Shown here one piece after another: positions 41,732 to 49,799 of a DNA stretch of 64,000 bases; positions within the stretch are counted from its first letter, which is position 1; each line of letters opens with the position of its first letter. The notes beneath the pieces are model-generated. The model ran no database searches, was not told the origin of the DNA, and worked only from the letters and a program-made list of their open reading frames with translations. The stretch is taken from contig NZ_JAFBBP010000001.1 of assembly GCF_016907275.1 (NCBI RefSeq), forward strand, positions 3,028,001 through 3,092,000, read 5' to 3'. Source of the stretch: Micromonospora luteifusca (GTDB lineage Bacteria > Actinomycetota > Actinomycetes > Mycobacteriales > Micromonosporaceae). Position numbers and translations under genes: made by a program.

Positions 41732-42786
41732 CTCGCAGCGTCCTCACCCCGCTGCACATCGACGTACGACGCGGGGCGGTCGCCGACCTGGGCGCGATCC
41801 TGGCCGACGGGCGGATCTCCTCCGGGGGCGACGTCGCGGTGGTGGTCGGTCCGGGTCAGGGCGCGCAGATCGCGGAGCTGATCCGACCGTCGCTGCGCTC
41901 GGCGGACGTGTTCACCGTCGCCGGGGCGACCCTGGACGCCGCCGACGACCTGGGCGGCAAACTCCGCGCCCGGTCGTACGACGCGGTCGTCGGCATCGGC
42001 GGCGGCAAGACCATCGACGTGGCCAAGTACGCGGCGACCCGTCGGGGCCTCCCGATGGTGTCGGTGGCGACCAGCCTCGCCAACGACGGGATCGCCTCCC
42101 CGGTGGCCAGCCTGATCACCGACGGGATCAAGGGCTCCTACGGGGTCCACATCCCGATCGGGGTGATCGTCGACCTGGACTTCGTGGAGAGCGGCCCGGA
42201 CCGGCACAACCGGGCCGGCATCGGCGACGTGATCAGCAACATCAGCGCGCTGGCCGACTGGGAGCTGTCCCGGCAGGTACGCGGCGAACCCGTCGACGGG
42301 CTGGCCGCGTCGCTCGCCCGGGCGGGCGCCGAGGCGGTGCTCAACCACCCGGGCGACATGAGCGACGACGCCTTCGTGATCGTCCTCGCCGAGGCGTTGA
42401 TCTCCAGCGGCCTGGCCATGGCGGTCTGCGGCACCAGCCGCCCGTCCAGCGGCGGCTGCCACGAGATCATGCACGCGGTCGACGCGCTCTTTCCGGGCAC
42501 CGCCTCGCACGGCGAACTGGCCGGGCTGGGTGCGCTGTTCTGCACCTGGCTGCGCGGCGACCTGCGCCGCTTCGGGGAGATGTCGGCCTGCCTGGCCCGA
42601 CACGGTCTGCCCCGGCTCCCCGCCGAGGTGGCGCTCACCGACGACCAGTTCATCGAGGCGGTGCAGTTCGCGCCGCGTACCCGACCGGACCGGTACACGA
42701 TCCTCGAGCACCTGGCCTTGTCGCCTACCGAGACGCGGGAGCGGCTGGCAGACTACGCCGGTGCAATCCGCGACCAGCTTGGCTGA
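41719..42786 (+). CDS. Iron/zinc-containing dehydrogenase, glycerol-1-phosphate dehydrogenase/AraM-like
   Basis: Predicted 355 aa from a GTG at 41719, overlapping the previous gene by 13 bp. NAD-binding GIGGGKTIDVAKYAA, SVATSLANDGIASPVAS, metal-ligand region GIGDVISNISALADW and late His residues (SGGCHEIMHAVDAL, GTASHGELAGLG), the layout of AraM and archaeal G1P dehydrogenase. It would reduce dihydroxyacetone phosphate, or a related keto-polyol phosphate, to an alcohol phosphate. In the operon this would make the substrate of the NTP transferase or the acceptor of the phosphatidyltransferase. Confidence 0.88.
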   Translation: MPLLARSVLTPLHIDVRRGAVADLGAILADGRISSGGDVAVVVGPGQGAQIAELIRPSLRSADVFTVAGATLDAADDLGGKLRARSYDAVVGIGGGKTIDVAKYAATRRGLPMVSVATSLANDGIASPVASLITDGIKGSYGVHIPIGVIVDLDFVESGPDRHNRAGIGDVISNISALADWELSRQVRGEPVDGLAASLARAGAEAVLNHPGDMSDDAFVIVLAEALISSGLAMAVCGTSRPSSGGCHEIMHAVDALFPGTASHGELAGLGALFCTWLRGDLRRFGEMSACLARHGLPRLPAEVALTDDQFIEAVQFAPRTRPDRYTILEHLALSPTETRERLADYAGAIRDQLG

Positions 42787-43483
42787 CCCCCGTCCCTCAG
42801 TCGCCGACTTCCACCGGGTGAACCGGGGCGGCGGCCTGTTCAGCGAGTCGATCAGCCAGTGGCTGGGGGCCGTGTTCGCGCTGGTCGCGCAACGCCTCGG
42901 GCTGCGTCCGACCGCGTTGACCATCACCAACCTGGTGCTCGGGCTGGCCACCTCGGTCACCGTCGTGGCGCTCGCCGGGCCGGTCGCCGACGGCGACATA
43001 CCGGCCTGGGTGGTCGGCCTGCTCGCCCTGATCGGCTGGCAGGTGGCGTACTCCCTGGACTGCGCCGACGGGCAGCTCGCCCGGGTGACCGGCCAGGGCA
43101 GCGCGGCCGGCGCCCGCGTCGACGTGCTCTGCGACGTGGCCGCGCAGATCGCCCTGGTGGCCGCGCTGGCCGCCACCTCCGTGGCGCAGGAACCGTCCAC
43201 CCCGACCTGGCTGGTGGCGACCTTCGCGGGCACCTGGATGGTCAACCTGGTCACCTCGGTGATGCAGGCCGGCCCGAACGCGGCCAGCATGGTCACCTCG
43301 ACCTCGCTACCGGTCCGCCTGGTCAAGTTGATCCGGGACTACGGCGCGGTGATCTTCGTGGCCGCCCTGGTGCTGGCCGTGGCCCCCGCGCTGGTCCTCT
43401 GGGTGATGGTCGCGTTCACCCTCGTCAACGGCGGCTTCCTGCTCGCCAGCATCGCCTTCTCCGCTCGCGCCTCGCTCCGCTGA
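42761..43483 (+). CDS. CDP-alcohol phosphatidyltransferase
   Basis: Predicted 240 aa from a GTG overlapping the dehydrogenase gene by 26 bp. It carries the full family signature D-G-x2-A-R-x8-G-x3-D-x3-D, spread over DGQLARVTGQGSAAGARVDV and the following LCD, with five to six TM helices. It condenses a CDP-activated alcohol with a second alcohol at the membrane, releasing CMP. With the two preceding genes it would form a complete make-activate-transfer pathway. Its end converges on a GT4 glycosyltransferase gene. Confidence 0.92.
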   Translation: MQSATSLADPRPSVADFHRVNRGGGLFSESISQWLGAVFALVAQRLGLRPTALTITNLVLGLATSVTVVALAGPVADGDIPAWVVGLLALIGWQVAYSLDCADGQLARVTGQGSAAGARVDVLCDVAAQIALVAALAATSVAQEPSTPTWLVATFAGTWMVNLVTSVMQAGPNAASMVTSTSLPVRLVKLIRDYGAVIFVAALVLAVAPALVLWVMVAFTLVNGGFLLASIAFSARASLR

Positions 43484-43541
43484 CCGGTCACCCGAGCCCC
43501 GCTGCACCCTCGCAAGATCAGCGCGGGCAAGGGCGGGCGGT

Positions 43542-44810
43542 TCAGGCGCGGCTTGGGGTGCGGGCCATGCCCGCGTAGATGTCGATGAGCTGCTTGGTGA
43601 CGACGTCGGGGTGGAACATGCGCTCGTAGCGGGCGCGGGCCGCCAGAGCCAGCCCGGCCGCACCAGCGCGGGCGACCGGCAGGGCGGCTGCGAGCGCGGC
43701 CGGCTCCGGCGCGACCACCCACCCGGCCTCGCCCAGGCCGATCCCCGCGGGCATGGGCGGCCCGCCACCCCCGGCGACCGCGGAGGCGACCTCGGCTGGG
43801 CCGGTGCCGGCTGGTTCGTGCGGGGCATCCGCTCCGAGCAGGTACGGAATGCCGCCCAACGCCGTGCCGAGCACCGGCCGGCCGCTCGCCAGCGCCTCGA
43901 TGATCACGGTCGGCAGCACGTCGTGCCACATGGAGGCGGCGATCACCACCGCGCTCGCCTCGACCGCCGCCCGCACACCGGCCCGGTCGAGCTGACCGAG
44001 GTAGACCACGTCGGGTCGCTCGGCGGCGGCCGCCTCCACGAGCGGGCGCAGCTCGCCGTCGCCCGCCATGCGCAACGTGCCCAGCGCACCCACCGGGTGT
44101 CGACGCCAGGCGTCCAGCAGCAGGTCGACGCCCTTCTCCGGGGAGAGCCGGGCCATGTAGAGGAACCCATCACCGAGCGGGGTCGGCCGACCCGGGTCGG
44201 GCACCGAGTTCGGCTTCACCACGACGCGTTCGTCCGGAATGCCGTAATCGTGGAGGTGATCGGCGATTGCCGAGGTGAGCGCGACGTACCGATCCACCGA
44301 GCGCCAGGTGCCCCGGTGCACGGCCAGCGTGGTCGCCATCAACGCGCTCTGCGCCGCCGAGTCGCGGTAGCAGCGGTGCTTGATCGCCGGCACGCCCAGC
44401 GCCCGGCCCTTGCAGTCCTGACAGATCACGCCGTCCCGGAAGTAGATCCCCGACGAGCAGACCTGCCGGTAGTTGTGCACCGTCTGCACCACCGGCACGC
44501 CGTGACGGTGCGCGGTCCGAACCACCCAGGGCGACAGCAGAGGGTACGGATTGTGCAGGTGCAGAACGTCCGGTCGATGCTCGGTGAGCAGCCGGCTCAG
44601 GTCGTGCTGGGCACGCGGCGCCCAGATCGGGGAGATCGGCAGCAGCGCCTTCGCCGCCTTCGACATCGACGGGATCTCGTCGGAACTCCGGATGAAGGGA
44701 AGCACCTCGACGCCAGCGGCGGTGAGCTGAGCGATCTCCGCGTCGACGATCGTGTTCTCGCCGGAGGGCTGAGCTTCCCGGTACCGGTTGTGCGCCACCA
44801 CGATTTTCAC
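43542..44810 (-). CDS. Family 4 glycosyltransferase
   Basis: About 422 aa from a GTG at 44810 that opens at KIVVAHNRYREAQPSGENT, the normal GT4 N-terminus; a longer frame to 44909 would add a Ser/Arg-rich lead. GT-B features: LHLHNPYPLLSPWVV (acceptor side), RLSPEKGVDLLLDAW (donor NDP-sugar site) and VIAASMWHDVLPTVIIEALA (E-x7-E motif). A Cys-rich stretch (VCSSGIYFRDGVICQDC) is a structural metal or disulphide site found in some polysaccharide GT4 enzymes. Probably builds an envelope glycan or glycolipid. Confidence 0.92.
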   Translation of the reverse strand: MKIVVAHNRYREAQPSGENTIVDAEIAQLTAAGVEVLPFIRSSDEIPSMSKAAKALLPISPIWAPRAQHDLSRLLTEHRPDVLHLHNPYPLLSPWVVRTAHRHGVPVVQTVHNYRQVCSSGIYFRDGVICQDCKGRALGVPAIKHRCYRDSAAQSALMATTLAVHRGTWRSVDRYVALTSAIADHLHDYGIPDERVVVKPNSVPDPGRPTPLGDGFLYMARLSPEKGVDLLLDAWRRHPVGALGTLRMAGDGELRPLVEAAAAERPDVVYLGQLDRAGVRAAVEASAVVIAASMWHDVLPTVIIEALASGRPVLGTALGGIPYLLGADAPHEPAGTGPAEVASAVAGGGGPPMPAGIGLGEAGWVVAPEPAALAAALPVARAGAAGLALAARARYERMFHPDVVTKQLIDIYAGMARTPSRA

Positions 44811-44863
44811 GGAGCTTGCCCTTCGTTCGCGGCTGTGCCGACTGTTGCTCGCGACTGTGGGGC

Positions 44864-44924
44864 TCGCAAGCTCACTCCTCGCGCTCGCGGCGGGGAGTCG
44901 CGAGCTCATTCCTCACGCTCACGG
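44864..44924 (+). repeat. Imperfect 34-bp-period repeat, REP-like
   Basis: Two copies of TCGCAAGCTCACTCCTCGCG-type sequence start at 44864 and 44898; they differ at four of 27 positions. Both are AGCTCA-centred and rich in short palindromes. They sit between the divergent GT4 and Fpg starts. I recall similar intergenic repeats in Micromonospora genomes. Confidence 0.7.
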
Positions 44925-44934
44925 GAAAGAAGGC

Positions 44935-44940
44935 TACCGT
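44935..44940 (+). promoter_or_regulatory. -10-like hexamer TACCGT for a leaderless GTG start
   Basis: TACCGT is six bases before the GTG at 44947 of the Fpg/Nei-type gene; no Shine-Dalgarno is seen. Confidence 0.5.
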
Positions 44941-44946
44941 TGGCTG

Positions 44947-45807
44947 GTGCCCGAACTACCGGAGGTTGAGGCGCTCGCGGGTTACCTGCGACAGCGCGCG
45001 GTGGGGCGGCGCGTCGATCGGCTGGAGATCGCCGCGATCAGCGCCCTGAAGACGTACGAACCGGCACCTACCGCAGTCGCCGGTCGGGCCGTGATCGACG
45101 CCGGCCGCCACGGCAAGTTCCTCGACGTGCTCTTCGAGGGCGACCTGCACCTGGTGGTGCACCTGGCCCGGGCGGGTTGGCTGCACTACCGGGAGGCGTT
45201 TCCCGCCACCACCCCGCTGCGCCCGGGCAAGGGCCCGATCGCGGTGCGCGTACGCCTGGACGACGGCTCCGGCTTCGACCTGACCGAGGCCGGCACCCAG
45301 AAGAAGTTGGCCGCGTACCTGGTCACCGACCTGACGGCGGTGCCCGGAGTGGCCAAGTTGGGCCCGGACGCGCTCGCGGCCGACCTGCCCACCTTCGCCG
45401 AGCGGCTGCGTAGCCGGCGGGGGCAGGTCAAGGGGGTGCTGACCGATCAGTCGGTGCTGTCCGGGGTGGGCAACGCGTACTCCGATGAGATCTTGCACGC
45501 CGCGAAGCTGTCCCCGTTCGCGATCACCGACCGGCTCACCGACGACCAGATGGCCACCCTGCACGCGGCCACGCGGCAGGTCCTCGGCGACGCCGTCGAG
45601 CGGTCTCTGGGTCAGCGGGCGGCGGAGCTGAAGGGCGAGAAGCGCTCCGGGTTGAAGGTGCACGCCCGCACGGGGCTGCCCTGCCCGGTCTGCGGAGACA
45701 CGGTGCGCGAGGTTTCGTTCGCCGATTCCAGCCTTCAGTACTGCCCAACGTGCCAGACCGGTGGAAAACCCCTCGCTGACCGACGGTTGTCCCGCCTCGT
45801 ACGGTGA
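44947..45807 (+). CDS. Fpg/Nei-family DNA glycosylase
   Basis: Predicted 286 aa. The N-terminus (initiator Met then PELPEVEALAGYL) gives the catalytic Pro and Glu; this dictates the GTG at 44947. H2TH region VKGVLTDQSVLSGVGNAYSD, and a C-terminal zinc finger CPVCGDT...YCPTCQ. It removes oxidised bases with a beta,delta-elimination lyase. The second Lys and loop residues that separate MutM from Nei-type enzymes are ambiguous by eye, so the substrate (8-oxoG or oxidised pyrimidines) is left open. Confidence 0.94.
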   Translation: MPELPEVEALAGYLRQRAVGRRVDRLEIAAISALKTYEPAPTAVAGRAVIDAGRHGKFLDVLFEGDLHLVVHLARAGWLHYREAFPATTPLRPGKGPIAVRVRLDDGSGFDLTEAGTQKKLAAYLVTDLTAVPGVAKLGPDALAADLPTFAERLRSRRGQVKGVLTDQSVLSGVGNAYSDEILHAAKLSPFAITDRLTDDQMATLHAATRQVLGDAVERSLGQRAAELKGEKRSGLKVHARTGLPCPVCGDTVREVSFADSSLQYCPTCQTGGKPLADRRLSRLVR

Positions 45808-45895
45808 GTAATTCCACTCGTCGACTACGGAGCGGAATCGGCCCGACTGAGCGGAAGCTCCGGTCCGCCGCTCTCGCCTCGCGCGCATCCATCGG

Positions 45896-45901
45896 TATAG
45901 T
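45896..45901 (+). promoter_or_regulatory. Candidate -10 element TATAGT for the sugar transferase gene
   Basis: A TATAGT in an otherwise very GC-rich 251-bp gap (45808-46058) lies about 160 bases before the 46059 start, implying a long 5' UTR if used. Nothing else in the gap is recognised. Confidence 0.35.
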
Positions 45902-46058
45902 GGCCCGGTCCCCGGCTTCTGAAATGGTGCGGAGCCGGCCAGATCCCGCCGGCACCATCGGTCGCCAATCTCCTTCGGGCGGCGACCGGTCGGAGCCCGC
46001 GTGGGAGACTGGGACGGTGGGCGACCCGGGCCCTCACGCCGAGTGAGCGGCCCGTGTC

Positions 46059-47642
46059 ATGCGGGAGGACATGGGTGAGGTGACGGCAAGCCTCCAGCGC
46101 CCGGTAACCGACGAAGGCCGGAGCAAACTCGTGCGGCACGTGGACAGCTTTGAGATCCAGCCGCCGACGCCGCCGTCACACAACGGCGTCCCTCGGTCGG
46201 CGTGGACCAGGGCGCGACGTCGTGTCTCCCGCTGGCACCGGCCCTACATCGCGATCCTGTTGTTCCTCGATTTCGCCGCGGCCGCGTTCGCCAGTTGGAT
46301 CGCGATCCAGCTCTTCGACCAGGCGCCGTCCGGCTTCTCCGGAACGCACAAGGACCTCACCTGGTTCCACACCGTCTCCTACCTGCTGCTCCCGCTCGGG
46401 TGGGTGGTCATCCTCTGGAGCAACCGGGCCTACGACCGGCGCTACCTGGGCCTCGGGCCCGACGAGTTCAAACGCGTGATCCGGGGCGCGGTGACAGTCA
46501 CCGCCACCCTCTCCTTCCTCGTCTTCTCCACCAAGACCGCGCCGTCCCGGTGGACGGTGGGCACGGCGCTGCTCGGGGCGCTTCTGCTGATCCTCTGGTG
46601 CCGTTTCGTGGCCCGTTGGGCGCTGCACTACATCCGTCGGCGGGCCGGTCAGGCCGCGCATCGGATGGTGCTGGTCGGCACCCTGCCGGAGTGCCTGGAG
46701 GTCTACGCGGCGGTCACCCGCAACCCGAACGCCGGGCTGGTGCCCGTCGCCATCCACATCACCGACGGCTACGCGGCGGCCCGGGGAATGCCGACCCCGG
46801 TGCCGGTGTACGCCGGGCGGGACGTCCTGGCCCTGGTCCGTGAGGTCGGCGGGGACACCATCGCCGTCTGCGGGTCCGCCAGCGCCGAGCCCGGTGAGCT
46901 GCGCCGGCTGGCCTGGCAGCTCGAAGGCTCCGGCGTCGACCTGGTGGTCGCCCCACAGCTCACCGACATCGCCGGCCCTCGGGTGCACATCCGGCCGATC
47001 GAGGGCCTGCCGCTGCTGTACGTCGAGGAGCCGACCCTCTCCGGGCCGGCGCTGCTGGCCAAGAACCTGATGGACCGGGTGGCCGCCGGCCTCGGCCTGT
47101 TGCTGCTGATCCCGCTCTTCCTGGTCATCGCCGTGGCGATCCAGATCTCCGACCGCGGGCCGGTCTTCTTCCGCCAGCCTCGGGTGGGGCATGAGGGGCG
47201 CACGTTCCGGGTGTGGAAGTTCCGGACCATGTACGTCGACGCCGAGGACCGACTGGCCAGCCTGGTCGACCGGAACGAGACCGACGGCATGCTGTTCAAG
47301 ATGAAGCAGGACCCCCGGGTCTTCCCGGTGGGCGGCTTCCTGCGGGCCTCGTCGCTGGACGAGCTGCCGCAGCTGATCAACGTGCTCTGGGGCGAGATGT
47401 CGTTGGTCGGGCCGCGCCCGCTGCCGGCCGACGACGGCGACTTCCTGGGTGATGTGCGCCGTCGGCTGCTCGTCCGCCCCGGCATGACCGGCCTGTGGCA
47501 GGTGTCCGGCCGTTCCGACCTGTCCTGGGACGAGTCGGTCCGCCTGGACCTCTACTACGTCGACAACTGGTCGTTGGCGTACGACCTGAGCATCCTGTGG
47601 CGCACCGTCGGGGTGGTGCTCGCCCGCAAGGGCGCGTACTAG
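46059..47642 (+). CDS. Undecaprenyl-phosphate sugar phosphotransferase (polyprenyl glycosylphosphotransferase)
   Basis: Predicted 527 aa from the ATG at 46059; a GTG at 46080 with GGGAGGA upstream may be the true start. Four N-terminal TM helices, a CoA-binding-like NAD domain in the middle (MVLVGTLPECLEVYAAV), a fifth TM helix, then the bacterial sugar transferase domain: FRQPRVGHEGRTFRVWKFRTM, DELPQLINVLWGEMSLVGPR and a C-terminal ARKGAY. It moves a sugar-1-phosphate onto undecaprenyl phosphate, the first step of exopolysaccharide or glycan synthesis. Further polysaccharide genes are not directly adjacent, except the GT4 at 43.5 kb. Confidence 0.95.
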   Translation: MREDMGEVTASLQRPVTDEGRSKLVRHVDSFEIQPPTPPSHNGVPRSAWTRARRRVSRWHRPYIAILLFLDFAAAAFASWIAIQLFDQAPSGFSGTHKDLTWFHTVSYLLLPLGWVVILWSNRAYDRRYLGLGPDEFKRVIRGAVTVTATLSFLVFSTKTAPSRWTVGTALLGALLLILWCRFVARWALHYIRRRAGQAAHRMVLVGTLPECLEVYAAVTRNPNAGLVPVAIHITDGYAAARGMPTPVPVYAGRDVLALVREVGGDTIAVCGSASAEPGELRRLAWQLEGSGVDLVVAPQLTDIAGPRVHIRPIEGLPLLYVEEPTLSGPALLAKNLMDRVAAGLGLLLLIPLFLVIAVAIQISDRGPVFFRQPRVGHEGRTFRVWKFRTMYVDAEDRLASLVDRNETDGMLFKMKQDPRVFPVGGFLRASSLDELPQLINVLWGEMSLVGPRPLPADDGDFLGDVRRRLLVRPGMTGLWQVSGRSDLSWDESVRLDLYYVDNWSLAYDLSILWRTVGVVLARKGAY

Positions 47643-47669
47643 GGGGTTGGCGCGCCGGCTCGCAACGGC

Positions 47670-47675
47670 AAGGAT
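47670..47675 (+). promoter_or_regulatory. -10-like hexamer AAGGAT for a leaderless GTG start
   Basis: AAGGAT (A2, T6 pattern) is six bases upstream of the GTG at 47682. It could instead be read as a weak Shine-Dalgarno. Confidence 0.3.
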
Positions 47676-47681
47676 CGCTGC

Positions 47682-48908
47682 GTGGGTGCCAACCTCTCCG
47701 CCGTGGTCGGTGTCGTATCACTCGTCACCGCGCTGACCGCTGCCCTGTTGGCGGTGCTGCGGCTACGGGCCCGCCGGGGCATCGCCACCGCTACCCAGCG
47801 GGCCACCTACGAGGTGCTGCACACCGCCGGCCTGGCCGCCGAGCCGCTGCGGGCGGGGCTGAGCGAGGCGGGGGCGGCGAAGGCCGTACGTCATCTGCGG
47901 GCCCTGGTTGGCGCGGCCGGGCTGGCGCTCACCGACGCCGACCGGGTGCTGGCCCTCGACGGGCGCGGCACCCACCACGGCGAGCAGCTGCTCTCGGCCG
48001 CCCGGCGGACGGTGGACACCGGCCGCTCGACGGTGCTCGGTGAGCAGGAGCTGCACTGCGACCGGGTCGACTGCCCGATCCGAGGGGCGGTGGTCGCGCC
48101 GCTGCAGGGGGCGGACGGTCGGGTGGTTGGCGCGCTCGTCGCCATCGCCGACAGCCCGCCGGCCCCAGGCTTGGTGCAGGCCACCCTGGAGACCGCGCAC
48201 TGGGCCGGCAACCAGCTTGCCCTGGCCGAGCTCGACTCGTCGCGGGAGCGGCTGGCCCGGGCCGAGGTCCGGGCGTTGCGGGCGCAGATCAGCCCGCATT
48301 TCATCTACAACGCGCTGACCGCGATCGGCTCGTTCGTCCGCACCGATCCGGAGCGGGCCCGGGAGCTGATCCTGGAGTTCGCGGAGTTCACCCGGTACTC
48401 GTTCCGGGCGCACGGGGAGTTCACCACGCTCGCCGAGGAGCTGCGGTCGATCGACCGGTACCTGACCATCGAACGGGCCCGGTTCGGCGACCGGTTGCAG
48501 GTGCGGTTGCAGATCGCCCCGGAGGTGCTGCCGGTGATGCTGCCGTTCCTCTGCCTGCAGCCACTGGTGGAGAACGCCGTCCGCCACGGGTTGTCCCGCA
48601 AGCCGGGCACGGGCATGGTGAGCATCGAGGCCCGGGACGCGGGTGCCGAATGCCACATCACGGTGGAGGACGACGGAGTGGGAATGGACCCGACCACGCT
48701 GACCGCCGGCATCGCCGAGCTGGCCCGCGGCACCGGCGATCCGGGCGACGACACGGGCCAGCACGTCGGCCTCTCCAACGTCGACGAGCGTCTCCGGTCG
48801 GTCTTCGGGGACCGGTTCGGCCTGGTCGTGGAGACCGGGCTGGGCTCGGGCACGAAGGTGAGCATGCGGATCCCGAAGTTCCACGCTGGCGTACGGGCAG
48901 GGTCGTGA
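47682..48908 (+). CDS. LytS/YpdA-type sensor histidine kinase
   Basis: Predicted 408 aa. One N-terminal TM helix, a GAF-like input domain (about residues 40-185, with ELHCDRVDCPIRGAVVAPL), then the His_kinase domain with phospho-acceptor in QISPHFIYNALTAIGSF, and an ATPase domain (LQPLVENAVRHGL, EDDGVGMD, GLSNVDERLRSVFG). It pairs with the LytTR regulator at 48973. In other bacteria such pairs control metabolite uptake or murein hydrolase genes. Its stop codon lies inside a 28-bp repeat. Confidence 0.93.
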   Translation: MGANLSAVVGVVSLVTALTAALLAVLRLRARRGIATATQRATYEVLHTAGLAAEPLRAGLSEAGAAKAVRHLRALVGAAGLALTDADRVLALDGRGTHHGEQLLSAARRTVDTGRSTVLGEQELHCDRVDCPIRGAVVAPLQGADGRVVGALVAIADSPPAPGLVQATLETAHWAGNQLALAELDSSRERLARAEVRALRAQISPHFIYNALTAIGSFVRTDPERARELILEFAEFTRYSFRAHGEFTTLAEELRSIDRYLTIERARFGDRLQVRLQIAPEVLPVMLPFLCLQPLVENAVRHGLSRKPGTGMVSIEARDAGAECHITVEDDGVGMDPTTLTAGIAELARGTGDPGDDTGQHVGLSNVDERLRSVFGDRFGLVVETGLGSGTKVSMRIPKFHAGVRAGS

Positions 48909-48961
48909 GCGGGCGCAGCGAGCGAACCAGGGTGGTCGTGAGCGGGCGCAGCGAGCGAACC
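48901..48961 (+). repeat. Two 28-bp repeats, 33-bp period
   Basis: GGTCGTGAGCGGGCGCAGCG plus AGCGAACC occurs at 48901-48928 and 48934-48961, identical. The first copy supplies the TGA of the LytS-type kinase; the second ends just before the LytTR regulator start. Contains the small palindrome GCGCAGCGAGCG-type sequence common in Micromonospora intergenic repeats. Confidence 0.92.
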
Positions 48962-48972
48962 GGGGCGGCGCG

Positions 48973-49734
48973 GTGAGCACGTCCGGCTTTCTCCGGGTGT
49001 TGGCGGTGGACGATGAGCCGCCCGCGCTCGACGAGCTGGCGTACCACCTGCGGGCCGACCCCCGGGTGGCTCGGCTGAACACGGCCGGGGACGCGACCGA
49101 GGCGCTGCGACTGCTCCGTGACGGTGACGTGGACGTGGTCTTCCTGGACATCCGGATGCCCGGGCTGGACGGGATGGAGCTGGCCCGGGTGCTGCGGCGG
49201 TTCGCCCGGCCACCGGCGATCGTCTTCGTCACCGCGTACGACGACGGCGCGGTGGACGCCTTCGATCTGGGTGCCACCGACTACGTACGTAAACCGGTCC
49301 GCGCCGACCGGCTGGCCGAGTCGTTGCGCCGGGTGATCGGTTCCCGGGTGGTGCCGTCGCACCCGGCGGCGCTGGCCCGCGCGGAGGAGGACCCGACCAT
49401 CCCCATCGAGCTGGCCGGCACCACCCGGATGCTGCCCCGCTCGGCGGTGCGGTGGGTGGAGGCGCAGGGGGACTACGCCCGGTTGCACACCGCGGAGGGG
49501 TCACACCTGGTGCGGGTTTCGCTGGCCACGCTGGCGGAGCGGTGGGCCGATGCCGGTTTCGTCCGGGTGCACCGGTCGTATCTGGTGCAGTTGAAGCTGA
49601 TCGCGGAGCTGCGGCTGGTCAACTCCGGCTATGTCGTGGTGATCGACGGTACCGAGCTGCCGGTGAGTCGGCGACACACCAGGGAGCTGAAGGACAAGCT
49701 GGTCCGGGCCGCGAAGCAGGATTGGAGTCGCTGA
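48973..49734 (+). CDS. LytTR-family response regulator
   Basis: Predicted 253 aa from a GTG. Receiver domain with VDDEP, phospho-acceptor Asp in VVFLDIRMPGLDGMEL and Lys in YVRKPV, and a C-terminal LytTR DNA-binding domain (VRWVEAQGDYARLHTAEG, then FVRVHRSYLVQL and LPVSRRHTRELK). Follows its kinase by 64 bp, with the second repeat copy between them. Confidence 0.95.
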   Translation: MSTSGFLRVLAVDDEPPALDELAYHLRADPRVARLNTAGDATEALRLLRDGDVDVVFLDIRMPGLDGMELARVLRRFARPPAIVFVTAYDDGAVDAFDLGATDYVRKPVRADRLAESLRRVIGSRVVPSHPAALARAEEDPTIPIELAGTTRMLPRSAVRWVEAQGDYARLHTAEGSHLVRVSLATLAERWADAGFVRVHRSYLVQLKLIAELRLVNSGYVVVIDGTELPVSRRHTRELKDKLVRAAKQDWSR

Positions 49735-49799
49735 GCCGGGAATGGGACGACCACCGCCGTACGTTGTACGATAGGCCGTACGACTTCCGGGAGGCCGCC

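Noticed and set aside
45804..46046. 80-codon frame between fpg and the sugar transferase gene
   Set aside because: No Shine-Dalgarno or leaderless hexamer, Ser/Arg-rich product without pattern, and it overlaps the probable promoter of the next gene.
49759..49782. GTACG inverted repeat before the DUF5701-like gene as a defined operator
   Set aside because: The arms are short, the spacing irregular and the sequence overlaps a plausible -10 element; not enough to name a regulator.
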